A DNA stretch of 64,000 nucleotides. It comes from Silene latifolia. Its lineage: Eukaryota > Streptophyta > Magnoliopsida > Caryophyllales > Caryophyllaceae. Positions 48,322-58,841 of this stretch are shown here, in pieces. Within the stretch, counting starts at the first letter, position 1. The number at the start of each line of letters is the position of its first letter. The DNA is taken from NCBI RefSeq assembly GCF_048544455.1, contig NC_133535.1:85250120-85314119 (forward strand), given 5' to 3'. The notes under the pieces were generated by a model. That model was not told the DNA's origin and ran no database searches. It was given only the letters and a program-made list of their open reading frames with translations. Made by a program: the position numbers and the translations under genes.

Positions 48322-50067
48322 TGGCCGGACTAAATCTTTTCAGTAACTTGTCGTTAGGAGCACCTAGACCAAAACACAATTTATAACTTCACAAACAACT
48401 CTACAATTAGTAAAGAGGCAAGTAAAGGTCGGATCCCAAGGGACGAGAATTGAGATGACATTTCTATTGAAACTAGTGGTGTCTTAAGGGTGTCACAATT
48501 TGGGTTGATGTAGAAGGTCACTAAACTAAATAACAATGAAAGTAAATAAGCAAGATGAATTGAAAGGGTTGTAAACAATTGATAAAAAGCACTAGGGTAT
48601 CATGGGGTCATAGGGGAATCATGGGAATTGATCATACAAACATGTTCTCAAATTATAAGCAAGCAATTATTGTTGTGATGGATTGAGTTGGGTTATATCT
48701 TACAATCCTAGGAAAGTTTGGGTCCCGGAGCCGAATCGATTAGATTGTACAACACCTACAAGTCGACTTAGTCTTCCCTACTCAACAACATGCATGGTCT
48801 AATGAGACTCGAGTTGGTTTATGTCTTACAAGTCTCATTGAAAAGATAGGTGATGGGTAAAAAATGCAAGGATTCATAGGCTCGCATTTCATCAAACATA
48901 ACATGTGCATGAGTTGAGATCAAAACAAGCAAGCAAATAAACCATGAAAGCATATTAATTTAAGCATGAATCATTCCCCATGTTGGTTTCCCCTAATTAC
49001 CCATTAACCCTAGCTAGGTCACTACTCACTCATTATCATGTTGATCATGCTAGCAAGGTTGTCAATCATACCAACAAAATGAAACATGATGAATAAATGA
49101 AAGTAATTAACAATAATTAAAAAGGGATTAAAAGAATTATACCTACTAATGATTCCAATAATAAAGCAAAGAATAAAAGAAGTACTTGATGCTTGATTGA
49201 GAGGTTGTCAATCTCCCAATAATAACCCAAATAATCTTCAATTACCCAAAATAAAGGATGAACAAAAGAGAGATTAAGGAAATAAAACTTGTATTAATAC
49301 TTGATTAATTGTTGATTACAAAACTAAAGAGAGATTTGATTGATATTAACTACTCTAATAATTGATAAGAAGAACATGCTCTTCTAATTAGACTAATGGG
49401 GTATTTATAGTGGAAATTAGGTGGATGCATTAGGGTTAACTAAGGGCTAAACTAGTAATTACACTTTTGAGATTTGAGCAGGGAGACGCCGGTATTTTTC
49501 GAAGGAAGGGCTTCTTTCTTTGATGCTTGAAGAAACGGATTTGTGCTGGACTGGAATCCGTGCGTCTTAGGCACGGGACGAGCGGATTCGTGAGCTTCTG
49601 CCCGGGCGTCTTTGGGAGAAGACGCACGTCTTCTAGAGCTGCTGCCCGGGCGTCTTTGAAGAAAGACGCACGGATTGTCGTGCTGGGGACGGCCGGATTC
49701 AGGACAATCCGCACGGATTGCTCCTCAGTCTTGTTTCTTCTTCTTTTTCTTCCCTTTTCTTCGTAAAATCCTTGGGGATTTCCTTGAGGATGCAAGGATC
49801 TTTCCTTAACATTGCTCATCTACTAATATATGTACAAAGGCCTTCTAATCTTGTCTCTCCTTAATGCTTGGTCATTGAATTCAATCAATTTAGTCTCATT
49901 TTGCCATGAAAATGCAAGGTTTGCACTCCTTTCCTACCAAGGACACAAAACCTCAAAGAATATGCAAAACAAATAACTAAAGACAATAAATGACCCAAAT
50001 ATGCACTAAAAAGCATGGAAACAAGGCTAATTCGGGGACTAAATATGCCCTAATTATGGTCACATCA
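48322..50067 (-). repeat. 5' LTR of Athila 2
   Basis: It is nearly identical to 37521-39267 and has the same palindrome cluster at about 49556-49716. It is followed by the TSD TCCGT. Confidence 0.92.
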
Positions 50068-50336
50068 TCCGTACCACACCAAAGGTAACACTTACTATAA
50101 ACGAACGTACCACACCAAAGGTAACATTCCTTATTTGGCCCACAAAATTACCAAATTATCCTTACACCCATTTCACATTTACACAAAATGCCATTACATA
50201 CCCACCTACCAACCCACAATTAAACCCACAATTACATACCCCACCTATTTTTTTTCCCTCTTTACCCTTACTTTTTCCACTTTTTCTTAAATACTTCATT
50301 TTACCCTACGTTACCTTTGGTGTGATACGGAGGGAG

Positions 50337-51243
50337 TATATATTAATTCTAGAAACCAAGGGATTTCAATGTATTTAAATAAATCTATACAAAGTAACTA
50401 TACTACATAGTTTTTAATCGCTAGCGCTGTGTGATTGACCTGAAAAAGGGACTTCAATGTAAATATTATATAATTTTGGTTGAAATATAAATTTAGAGAA
50501 CACCAGAATATGGTGGGTTTCCTTAAATAAACAGGCTCTACTTATGGTATTAATTAGTATAAAGATAATAATTACTCGTATTTAACATACACAAATATAA
50601 TATAAGTCGTTATATTTTGGAAAATATTAAAAGGTAAATAAATCATTTTAGATTTTCAAAAAATATAATATTCCCATAATTCATTAGATTTGTAATTTAT
50701 TTAGTAAATAATAATGATTGCTCTTAAATAATATTCTAATCTAATATTTCAGATTTATTTAAGTATATAACTTTAATACAACTATATAATCATCAACTAA
50801 TATGATAGTAACCACCCATGCAGTGACAAATCTAGGATATATGCAATGGGGGTGTTCAATAAAATTTATACTATAAAATATAACAAAATAAAATTTAATC
50901 TAAAGGTGTGGGGGCAATAAAATACATCGAGTTCTCTCAAGTTTCCCTCACGTTGAAAACTATTTACTACACAACACAGAGAAATTAAAAATTCCAAATT
51001 TTCACAACTTCAACCCAATATATTGTGTGAGGCGGTCTCACATTATAAGACGATTCATTTGTATAAAAATTACTCTTTAATTGATAGTAAAAAAAAGGAC
51101 TAAATTTTACAGAAAATGATGTCTTACTGTAAAACCGTCTTATTCTATAATTTGTGCTAATAAATACTCCCATTGTTAATTATAGTTGCTCATTAATCTT
51201 TTTTCTTTTCAATTTTTTTTTTTTTTTTTTTGGTAAAGGTAAG
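50337..51243. other. AT-rich intergenic stretch
   Basis: No gene. A possible degraded MITE (GAGGCGGTCTCAC near 51030 and AAAACCGTCTTA near 51130) and a T run at 51215-51230 are the only notable items. It ends with GTAAG, the left TSD of the next element. Confidence 0.5.
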
Positions 51244-51856
51244 TGATGGGGCATATTCTGCACCGCTGACCAAGTCAACATATTGAGCAAGGTCAAAGAT
51301 ATCCACAGCAAGTCAACGACTTAGACGACCTAGCCGATGCGGCCCATCGGCCTGCCAACCTGGGTCCCGGCATGACAACCTGCCAGCCGGAACACATACC
51401 CGCGTACTCATATCCAAGACCCCTCGGCGGTGAGTCACCAGGGCCTGCCGGCCAGCCATAGGTCCCTCGGCCGAGGGGTAGATCAGTCTTTCCACCTGCT
51501 AGCCACTTGGCCACTACGTGACAAAAGGTGAAGTCTATAAATACTCCTCAACCTTCATTGAGGAGGGATCCAATCCAGAATACACAACTTAACCTAAATA
51601 CACTATTCATCTGGTATAATCTTCCTTATCTCTCTACAATATACTCCTAGCCAATTAGCATACAACTTATACATCTAAGTTTACTGACTTGGGCGTCGGA
51701 GTGGGTACGCTTGGCTCAAAGCCAAGCCCTCAGTTCGTTCATTGTTGCAGGAGAGGCCGAGAGGAACGATTAAGTCCAAGGGAGAATCCAACTCAAGACA
51801 TTATTCAACAAGCCACGGGTGGTAACTATACTTGCTCTGGAATTACACCCGGAACA
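51244..51856 (+). repeat. 5' LTR of the Retand-like element
   Basis: It runs TGATGGGGC to CCGGAACA. TATAAATA lies at 51536-51543 and the palindrome CCTCGGCCGAGG near 51470. Confidence 0.92.
51536..51543 (+). promoter_or_regulatory. TATA box of the Retand-like LTR
   Basis: TATAAATA is followed by a short inverted repeat (CTCAACCTTCATTGAGGAG). It is kept at 59139-59146 in the 3' LTR. Confidence 0.7.
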
Positions 51857-51858
51857 AT

Positions 51859-51876
51859 TGGCGCCGTCTGTGGGGA
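51859..51876 (+). other. PBS of the Retand-like element
   Basis: TGGCGCCGTCTGTGGGGA stands two bases after the 5' LTR. This PBS form is widespread among Tat-lineage elements. Confidence 0.85.
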
Positions 51877-51954
51877 CAGCGACACTAGAAGCTAGTCACA
51901 TTCATTCCCAAACAAAAAAAAAACAACAAAAACTCACCCAAAAAAGCTAAGAAA

Positions 51955-53516
51955 ATGTCGAAACAGCAAGAGGTGTTCGTAACCGACGAGCCCCTCCACC
52001 CAGATGATACCTTCAACAATTCTGGAGTCATGCAGCCCTCCACCGGCGGAGTGATCCAGCCGGAGTTCGGGATGCCAATAACACCAGATGCGCCGCTGCC
52101 CGCCAACCAAGTCACCCTCATGGGACATGTGGTCGACGTGGCATTACTAAAGCAACTTCTGGACCTCATTGGTAGTACGTCGGCTCACACTGTCACGCCG
52201 ACAAGAGCGGCGGAAACTGTCCAGGAGACCAGGGCCCAAAATGTGACTCCGAGAAATTTGAACGAAGCACTAGGAGAAGCTGACCCAAAGAAAGTCGCTG
52301 GGAGCCCAAAGTGGGCGTGGTAGACCTAAGTCCTTCCCGTACTCGTGGGAGGACAGCGTCCCCGCAACACGAACGAGGCATACCCCAAAGGAGCCAGAGG
52401 AGTCCGACTCAGCAGAGTTGGAGAAGAAGTCCAAGTCGAAGAAGGAGCCCCTCCCGCTACGAGGAGAGAAGCCGGGTTAGGAATGCGAGGAGCCGATCGC
52501 CACGTGTCATCCGGCATGTGATCGACACCCCCCTCGCGCCTACGTCCTAGAAGTCCAGGTGCCAACTAAGCTCAAGTTGTCGCACATATCATACAAAGGG
52601 GAAGGTGATCCAGCCGACCACGCTGAGGCTTTCGAGTCTCACATGTCGGTATGGGAGCAGCCCGATGAAGTGTGGTGCCGAGTTTTCCCGACAACGTTGC
52701 ATGGGATGGCTCAAAGTTGGTACAAGGGGCTTCCCGACGGCTCGGTGTACTACTACGCCGACCTAAGGGACGCCTTTTTAGCCCAGTACTCTTGCAACAA
52801 GAGAAGGGCCGTGGAGACATCGGACCTCCTAACTATCAAACAGGAGGGGGGCGAGTCTCTAAGAAGCTACATGAAGAGGTTCGACGGAAAGGTCCAACAG
52901 ATTCGAGAGATTAATCCCGAATCGGCGGCCTTCGCGGCGATGAAGGGCCTCCCAAGGGGAGATTTTAAAAATGAGCTCATCAAGTGCGGAGGCCTGGGCT
53001 TGGATGCCGCCAGGAAAATGGCCGAACAGGCCATCAAAGTAGAAGACTATCACAAGACGTGGTTAGGCCCCAACGAGGCTGAGCACTCAGAAAAGAAGAG
53101 CCGCCGGGGGGACAACCCGGATGAAAGACGCCGTGACGACAATAGGTCACGGTCCGATGAACGACGCCGTGAGAATAATAGGTCACGGTCGGACAAACCC
53201 GCCAGAGACAGACTCGACGGGCACCGGGTGGAGTTCGGGAAAGTACCACCGAGGCGGTATAGTGATAAAACCCCTCTCGTCGTATCGCCGCCGAGGTCTT
53301 TGCCCTAAGCAAAAGCGAGGGCCGAAGTGGGAAAAACCCCCAAGCCAAAAAGTGACGGTGACACGAGCCAAGATCTTTGTGAGTACCACGGCCACACCGC
53401 CATTTAACCAACGATCGCCGCATCTAAAGAATGCCATTGAAGAGCTGATCCGGAAGGGGAGCCTCGGCAAGTACGTTGCCAAAGGCCAAAAGACCGACGC
53501 CGGCAAAGACAGGTAA
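51955..53516 (+). pseudogene. Retand-like Gag, fragmented
   Basis: The first frame (51955-52323, MSKQQEVFVTDEPLHPDD) is the variable N-terminus and ends in TAG. A linker rich in Arg/Ser follows. The capsid core lies in 52559-53308: HISYKGEGDPADHAEAFESH, WCRVFPTTLHGMAQSWYKGL, DLRDAFLAQYSC, LLTIKQEGGESLRSYMKRF and AFAAMKGL, which is the Retrotrans_gag pattern. Then come Arg/Asp-rich repeats (DDNRSRSDERRRENNRSRSD). The knuckle region near 53370-53450 (CEYHGHT, then HLKNAIEELIRKGSLGKYV in a shifted frame) is damaged. Three or more shifts break the frame. Confidence 0.82.
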
Positions 53517-53540
53517 GAAATCCGTCTTGAACGAATAGGA

Positions 53541-54055
53541 GTGATCCATGTTGTCATCGGGGGCAACGAGAACGGAGGGTCCGCTCATGGGCACAAACGA
53601 CACCTGAACGAGCTATATCAGGCCATCAACTTTGTGCCCAACACAGCGATCCCCGCTTCCAACATCCCCGATATAACCATCGGAAGGAAGGACTACGAAG
53701 GAATCATCGCTCCTCACATCGACCCGCTTGTAGTCAATTTGGACATATCCAACCACCTGGTCAAGAGGTGCCCGATTGACACGGCGCGTACACGAACATC
53801 ATGTTCGGGAGTGCTTCCTCGGCCTCGGCCGAAAGTCAAGGACTTGAGCCCCCGCACTAACCCACTATACGACTTCTCTGGGGCCGGCCCGTACCACCGG
53901 GATCAATCGGACTCCCGGTGACGTTCGGCGAAAAGAATGCGGCTAAAAATGTCCTAGCCGAGTTCGTGGTCATTGACGGCTCGTCCGCCTACAACGTTCT
54001 CATAGGCCGAGTCACCCCGAGCGAGGCCGACGCGGTGATGTCCATCCGGCCCTAA
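53541..54055 (+). pseudogene. Retand-like protease, active site frameshifted
   Basis: The frame 53541-53921 begins in the pre-protease region (NFVPNTAIPASNIPDITIGR) and reads HIDPLVVNLDISNHLVKRCP. At about 53780 the catalytic Asp-Thr-Gly codons are destroyed by a missing base: the DNA reads GACACGGCG where GACACTGGCG is expected. Protease blocks continue in another frame (NVLAEFVVIDGSSAYNVLIG, about 53950-54005). Nothing recognisable as RT follows. Confidence 0.75.
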
Positions 54056-54495
54056 CACCGATGTGTATGTCTCGGACCTGGGGGAAGCGCATAAGCTCGT
54101 CTCCAAAGACGAGAATGACGAGGTGGTCAACGTCCGGATAGCCACCGAGGATGCAACATGCAATCCCTCAAAGTGGCAAAGAAATCGAAAAAGGGAAAGG
54201 TCTATCCTTACAACGGGGGGCGACCTCATGGATGTAACTAGTGGCTGACTAGGCCATTAGGACGCTGGTAATCTCGGGAATAATCTATGTAGCGGCGGAG
54301 GTGTCCAAAACAGTTGTGGGCACCCCGACGCATGTTTTTACCTAAATGAAAAATCATCCAGTCTTCCATCGAATGTTCGCCCTTCCCATAGTCACTAGGA
54401 AGCGTGACGCCGACTCACACTTTGTCATACCGACAAGAGCGGCGGTCTTTATCGATGCAGATGTCTCTCACACTGTCATACCGACAAGAGCGGCG
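54056..54495 (+). other. Post-protease stretch leading into the tandem array
   Basis: No RT motif is seen. The stretch carries two copies of a 30-bp motif (CTCACACTGTCATACCGACA followed by AGAGCGGCG) at 54414-54445 and 54467-54495. The second abuts the array. Confidence 0.6.
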
Positions 54496-55172
54496 CCTCT
54501 ATGAAGAAACAGCGCCGTCGCAGTCACCCCAAGTAGTAGACGCCACGGCCGTCACCCCAAGAGGTTTGACGCCGTCGCAGTCACTCCAGTGGTAGACGCC
54601 ACGGCAGCCTCTATGAAGAAACAGCGCCGTCGCAGTCACCCCAAGTAGTAGACGCCACGGCAGTCACCCCAAGAGGTTTGACGCCGTCGCAGCCACTCCA
54701 AGTGGTAGACGCCACGGCGAGCTCTCTATGAAGAAACAGCGCCGTCGCAGTCACCCCAAGTAGTAGACGCCACGGCCGTCACCCCAAGAGGTTTGACGCC
54801 GTCGCAGTCACTCCAAGTGGTAGACGCCACGGCGCCTCTATGAAGAAACAGCGCCGTCGCAGTCACCCCAAGTAGTAGACGCCACGCGAGTCACCCCAAA
54901 GAGGTTTGACGCCGTCGCGCCACCCAAGTGGTAGACGCCACGGCAGCCTCTATGAAGAAACAGCGCCCGTCGCAGTCACCCCAAGAAGTAGACGCCACGG
55001 CCGTCACCCCAAGAGGTTTGACGCCGTCGCAGTCACTCCAAGTGGTAGACGCCACGGCGCCTCTATGAAGAAATACAGCGCCGTCGCAGTCACCCCAAGT
55101 AGTAGACGCCACAAAGTCACCCCAAGAGGTCCGACGCCGTCGCAGCACTCCAAGTGGTAGACGCCACGGCAG
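54496..55172 (+). repeat. Six-copy 112-114-bp tandem repeat
   Basis: Units begin at 54496, 54608, 54722, 54835, 54947 and 55060, each opening with CTCTATGAAGAAA. Each unit holds three related sub-blocks of about 30 bp built on GTCAC(C/T)CCAAG and GACGCC. Copies differ mainly by single-base losses. The frames in this array have no recognised domain and are by-products. Confidence 0.92.
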
Positions 55173-55515
55173 TCGATAACAAGAAGCAGATGCAGGCTCA
55201 CACTGTCACACACTGACAAGAGCGGCAATCACCGACGCAGGTGATACTCGCAGAGCGTTCACAATGCCTTAGAAGCGTTAACACAATTGAGACACGCACT
55301 CTAGACCGCCTCGGCCAAGCCGAGGCGGGAACAAAAGAGACACTCAATTAATAACGGAAGGAGACAACCCAGACAAAGACGGAGACGCTAAAAGGGCAGT
55401 CGAAGCTCAAATACTAGCGCAAGGAAAAGAAGTGAAGTAAAAACGAACTCTTATTAAATATATTCAACGAATTACAAGAAATTACAAGGATAAGCCAAAA
55501 GACAAAAGGTTACAA
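55173..55515. other. Spacer between tandem array and antisense gene
   Basis: A fourth, degenerate copy of the 30-bp CTCACACTGTC motif lies at 55197-55226. The stretch shows no gene and would contain the 3' end of the antisense transcript. Confidence 0.55.
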
Positions 55516-56357
55516 ATGTTATCTCCCTATGTCCGTTGTTGCTCGCCATCGCCAGCGGCAATGCACTTTCTTCTTCGATGGGTAACCCAAAGCTCCCTTA
55601 GCGACCTCGGCTTGGCGACCTCGGCTTTAGCCTCGGCGGCCTCGGCCGCCTTTGCCCGCTTGGCTTCCTCCTGGGCCTCTTTAGCCTTCTCGGCCCGTAG
55701 CGCCTTCTCGGCGGCCGCCTCCTTCTCTGCCTTCGCCCTCACCGCCTCTTTAGCGTTCTCCGCCACGGCCTTCTCCTTGGCTTCGAGCTTGTCATCAAGC
55801 GACTTGTCATATCTCGTCCCACGGAAAGGAACCATCAAGAGGGAAGAGCTCCTCAATCACTTCCCTAGCGACTCCTTCGGCTAAATCCCTAATTCAAAGA
55901 CACATGTTAGGGAGCATGACGGTTTGGAGCATCTCAATGTCCTTCTCCTTTTGCCTAATGACGGCATCTTTGATCCGAACCACCTCCGCCCGGGCCTTAA
56001 ACAGTCCCCGGATTCATTCCTCTCGCTGGAGGTAGAGGTCGGCGTGCCTCTCGAACAAGTGTACACTTCCCCGGCGACTTAGCGACTTTCGGCGCCGCAC
56101 CTCGGCCTTGGTTCTCTCGGCAAGGACCTCCTTTTCAACGTCCCCGCCTAAGTTTTCTTTCGACCAAGAGCGCCCTCTCGGCATCCCCCTAAGCCTCTGC
56201 TCGTTGAGAAGATCCCGCTTTGCCTTCGCGGCCACCTTCTTAGTGGCATTAAGCTCAAAAGCGGATTGAGCCAAGGCCTTCTCCTGCTCTACGATACGAG
56301 CACCGGTAAGACCGTTCCACCTCGCCACTCCTCCTTGATGAGCTCCGTGCCTTCATC

Positions 56358-56546
56358 TATGAGCCGGGAGAAGGAAACCTTCGGGATGAGGAAACAAGTG
56401 GTGACATTTTGATCACCTACCCGTAGGCGGGAGAGGGAAACCTTCTGGGATGAAGGGACAGCGGTGACATTTTGATCACCGGCCTGCAGATGGGGGAGGA
56501 AAACCTTCTGGGATGGAGAGTTCACGGTGACGTGTTGATCACCAGC
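56358..56546 (-). repeat. Three 63-bp repeats in the antisense ORF
   Basis: They encode three 21-residue units, each with GDQ(H/N)VT then a spacer and then (S/P)QKV or PKV (AGDQHVTVNSPSQKV, AGDQNVTAVPSSQKV, VGDQNVTTCFLIPKV). Confidence 0.8.
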
Positions 56547-57139
56547 CCGCACAGAACTCCCCTCCACTTGCTGCCCAACAGGAGCGGCGGACGACTGCGG
56601 CCGATCTACAAAATTTAAAGTAAGCATAAGTATCGACATACGCAGACATGCCGAAGAGCCTGTCACAGGCAGCGCCTAAGGAACCGGCTAAATTTGAAGC
56701 CACAGAAAGAACAATACCGTGCTTGGCCTTCTTGGCCGAAAGGCGCGTCTCCTCGTCAGCAGCAGAATCAACGGTCGCGGTAAAGGCCGTCTGCTTTCTT
56801 TTACGGACAAGGGGCGACCCCTCCTCCTCGTCGGAGTCATCCCCGTTGGAGATACAAACGATCTCCACCGTCTTCTTCTGAACAGGGGGGATGGAAGGCG
56901 GAGCCGATGTCGACGCCACCACCGCCGAGGACTTCGTTTTTCGCGTGTGGCGCGGCACGTTACTAACAACCTTCGCCTGGGTCTCCACCGCACTCAAGCT
57001 TTTCACCGCCGCTCTCTGAGATCGATCGACGACCTCCTGCGGTCATTGGGGAGAGCTTTGGGATGTAAGTTAGCAACGGTCTTATCTTTGTTCGATCCCA
57101 TTCTCCGAGGATATCCTCGACAGTCCGGTCCAAAATGGC

Positions 57140-57236
57140 CTGCGAAGGAAACGAAGCAAGAGTTAAGTAGAAGAAATAAATCAAAGTTCAAAGACACAAT
57201 GAGAACGGTGATGGGCCTCACACCGACCCCACTCAC
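57140..57236 (-). other. Intron in the antisense gene
   Basis: On the minus strand the donor GTGAGT is at 57236-57231. A T-rich tract follows, and the acceptor CCTTCGCAG ends at 57140, for 97 nt. On the plus (genomic RNA) strand these would read CT...AC and could not be spliced, so the intron survives retrotransposition. Confidence 0.72.
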
Positions 57237-58325
57237 CCTGCGCTAGGGCCGGTATGAGGCCGACATGGCAAAGCGGCTCATCCCGAAGAATGATCTCAAG
57301 CGTTGGAGGAATCCATCTTTTCGGCACCCACCCTTGTCTACCTCAAAAAGCCGCATTGCCGGCCTCTCGTCCTCCGAGAGAAGAACCTTGCCAAGATCCA
57401 TTTTGAGTTTCTTCCGGAGACCCATCCGTCATGCTCCGCCTTAGTCTCACACCGCAAGTTAACTTGATCTTTGAAAGGAGCGAGGCGGCGGATAGTCGTC
57501 CGGACCTTAACGTACACCCACCGACCCCCGCCAGCCCTTGCAAGAGGAAAGTTTGTCGTGAGAGACATAACCCTTCTCCGTGTGCACATCGTGCCAACCG
57601 GCGCGCGGCCGAGAATGACGGTGGAGGTAATGAAGTCGGCGAAATAAGTTCACCGTTGGGGCCTCCCCCTTAAAGAGACAAAGCCAGACAAACCCGATTA
57701 TGGTCCTCATAGCCAACGGGTGCAATTGGGCAACGGCAACGTTCATGGCCTTAAGGATGGCCACAACATACCCATTCACGAAACCGGAGCCCGTACTCCA
57801 AATGTCGCATATATACGCCAGTGTGGCCCGGTGGAGGGCAACAGACGGCCTGCCCTCCTCGGGGATAACAATCTTGTATCCCCTGCCGAAGAAGAAGTGG
57901 CCCTCGAAAAATTTCTCACCGGAAGAGCTGGCCAACTTATGGGTCCAAACTCGGTCAACGCGTGCCTTACGGGCGAGGCCGTGATCCATAACGCCGCCTC
58001 ACGGTATTAGGACGAGCCCCCTCGATCATCACCAAAATCGTCCGCGTCATCATCGACATCGAATCATCCTCCCATTCCTCCGTAATCCGAGGATCGACTT
58101 CGGGAGAAGGAGACCTAGGGCCCGGCTTACTAGGCCCGGCGTCGGCAGAAGACATGTTTACAATGAACTTACAAAATTAAAAATTGGAAAGTTTGTTTGT
58201 TTACCTTGAAGAAAACGCTCACGAGTAACAACTCGGAAATTAGAAGACAAAGAAACCCTTGGAAGTTTAGAGAGAAGGAAATTTTGGAGAATGAAATTGG
58301 TGGCCAATTTTTCGGGCAATTACCC

Positions 58326-58468
58326 TATTTATAGGGAAAAGCCCATGAAGCGGGCCAATCGGCGAATGACCCATGAAGCGTCAACCAATCGGCGTGCGGA
58401 CACGTGTCGAACATGCAACCACGGGATGTCAATCGTTGCAACAGTTGAGTGTCAATCAATGCAACAGT
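58326..58468 (-). promoter_or_regulatory. Candidate promoter of the antisense gene
   Basis: On the minus strand TATAAATA lies at 58333-58326, about 170 nt upstream of the ATG. Further upstream are two inverted CCAAT boxes (58355-58359 and 58385-58389), each in a repeated context. Next is a G-box inside the palindrome GACACGTGTC (58399-58408), then two copies of TGTCAATC(G/A)(T/A)TGCAACAGT (58427-58445 and 58450-58468). The spacing is that of an ordinary plant promoter. Confidence 0.6.
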
Positions 58469-58828
58469 GACCAAGCGTCTTCAACACGCCTATTCATATC
58501 TCCTTGCCTATTCATCTTCCTCAACAAATTCCCAAGATCCTGTTCTCCGCCGCCACATGATCAACCAAGCTAGACAAATACGGCCGGGGCAATCAAAAAC
58601 TACCTAAGACTCTCAAACCCGGTCTCGACCAGCGTCCCTTTCTTTTTTTCCACATCGGATGCCCAATACACATCCATGTGGAGGGGGATATGGTACGGCC
58701 TAAGAAAGACCAGCAGAGGCAAAAGAAGCCGCCGCAGAGAAAAAAGCCGATGCGAAAATTTTCTACAAACTACTTGCGCATATATACGCTCGTACGTACA
58801 TCGAAGCCCATACCACGGCATAGACTAC

Positions 58829-58841
58829 GCTGGGGGCAAAT
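58829..58841 (+). other. Polypurine tract of the Retand-like element
   Basis: GCTGGGGGCAAAT lies directly before the LTR start TGATGGGGC. Confidence 0.8.

Larger units (their letters stand above)
37521..50067 (-). mobile_element. Athila element 2, lacking RT, RNase H and integrase
   Basis: The LTRs 48322-50067 (5') and 37521-39267 (3') are 1746 and 1747 bp and differ at few positions by eye, so the insertion is fairly young. The TSD TCCGT is perfect (37516-37520 and 50068-50072). The PBS is at 48300-48317. Minus-strand gag-PR (45392-48181) is followed directly by non-coding DNA and then ORF1 (41337-42917). No RT, RNase H or INT motif is present, so this is a deletion derivative that would need pol in trans. 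A solo LTR has inserted between PR and ORF1. Confidence 0.9.
37511..50336. mobile_element. Stowaway-like MITE, interrupted by Athila 2
   Basis: The left end CTCCCTCCGT (37511-37520, preceded by TA) and the right part 50073-50336 (ending ACGGAGGGAG, followed by TA) form one MITE of about 274 bp once the Athila is removed. The reconstructed inverted repeats, about 27 bp, differ at one base. A subterminal 20-bp motif is repeated at 50071-50090 and 50107-50126. The TA duplication and CTCCCTCCGT ends are typical of Stowaway/Tc1-mariner MITEs. Confidence 0.82.
55516..58155 (-). pseudogene. Antisense gene (aORF) of the Retand-like element, frame-broken
   Basis: The start is ATG at 58155 (MSSADAGPSKPGPRSPSPEV). 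After a shift, 57989-57507 encodes the conserved domain: FVNGYVVAILKAMNVAVAQL, LAMRTIIGFVWLCLFKGEAP, VNLFRRLHYLHRHSR and DKLSSCKGWRGS. This matches the Pfam family called putative gypsy-type transposon (Transposase_28), to my recollection of its consensus. Downstream are a canonical GT-AG intron (57140-57236), a Ser/Glu-rich and basic region (57006-56539), three 21-residue repeats (56358-56546) and an Ala/Glu/Lys coiled coil (55527-55856). Its biochemical role is unknown. Many one-base indels break the frame, and some may be sequencing errors. Confidence 0.75.

Noticed and set aside
51020-51165. Possible Mutator-type MITE with GAGGCGGTCTCAC ends
   Set aside because: No convincing inverted ends or target duplication could be fixed by eye.
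54404-55228. Overlapping ORFs on both strands in the 112-bp array
   Set aside because: Frames arise from the repeat itself and shift between units. No codon or domain signal.
55516-55884. Plus-strand Ala/Ser-rich ORF
   Set aside because: Shadow of the minus-strand coiled coil of the antisense gene.
56581-56650. A second intron in the antisense gene (donor GTATGT, acceptor TTTTGTAG)
   Set aside because: The apparent intron is only 36 nt, too short for plant splicing; it might be a deleted remnant.
56963-57246. Plus-strand 175-residue ORF 56719-57246 as a gene
   Set aside because: It overlaps the antisense gene and its intron, with Arg/Leu-rich composition expected from the reverse strand.
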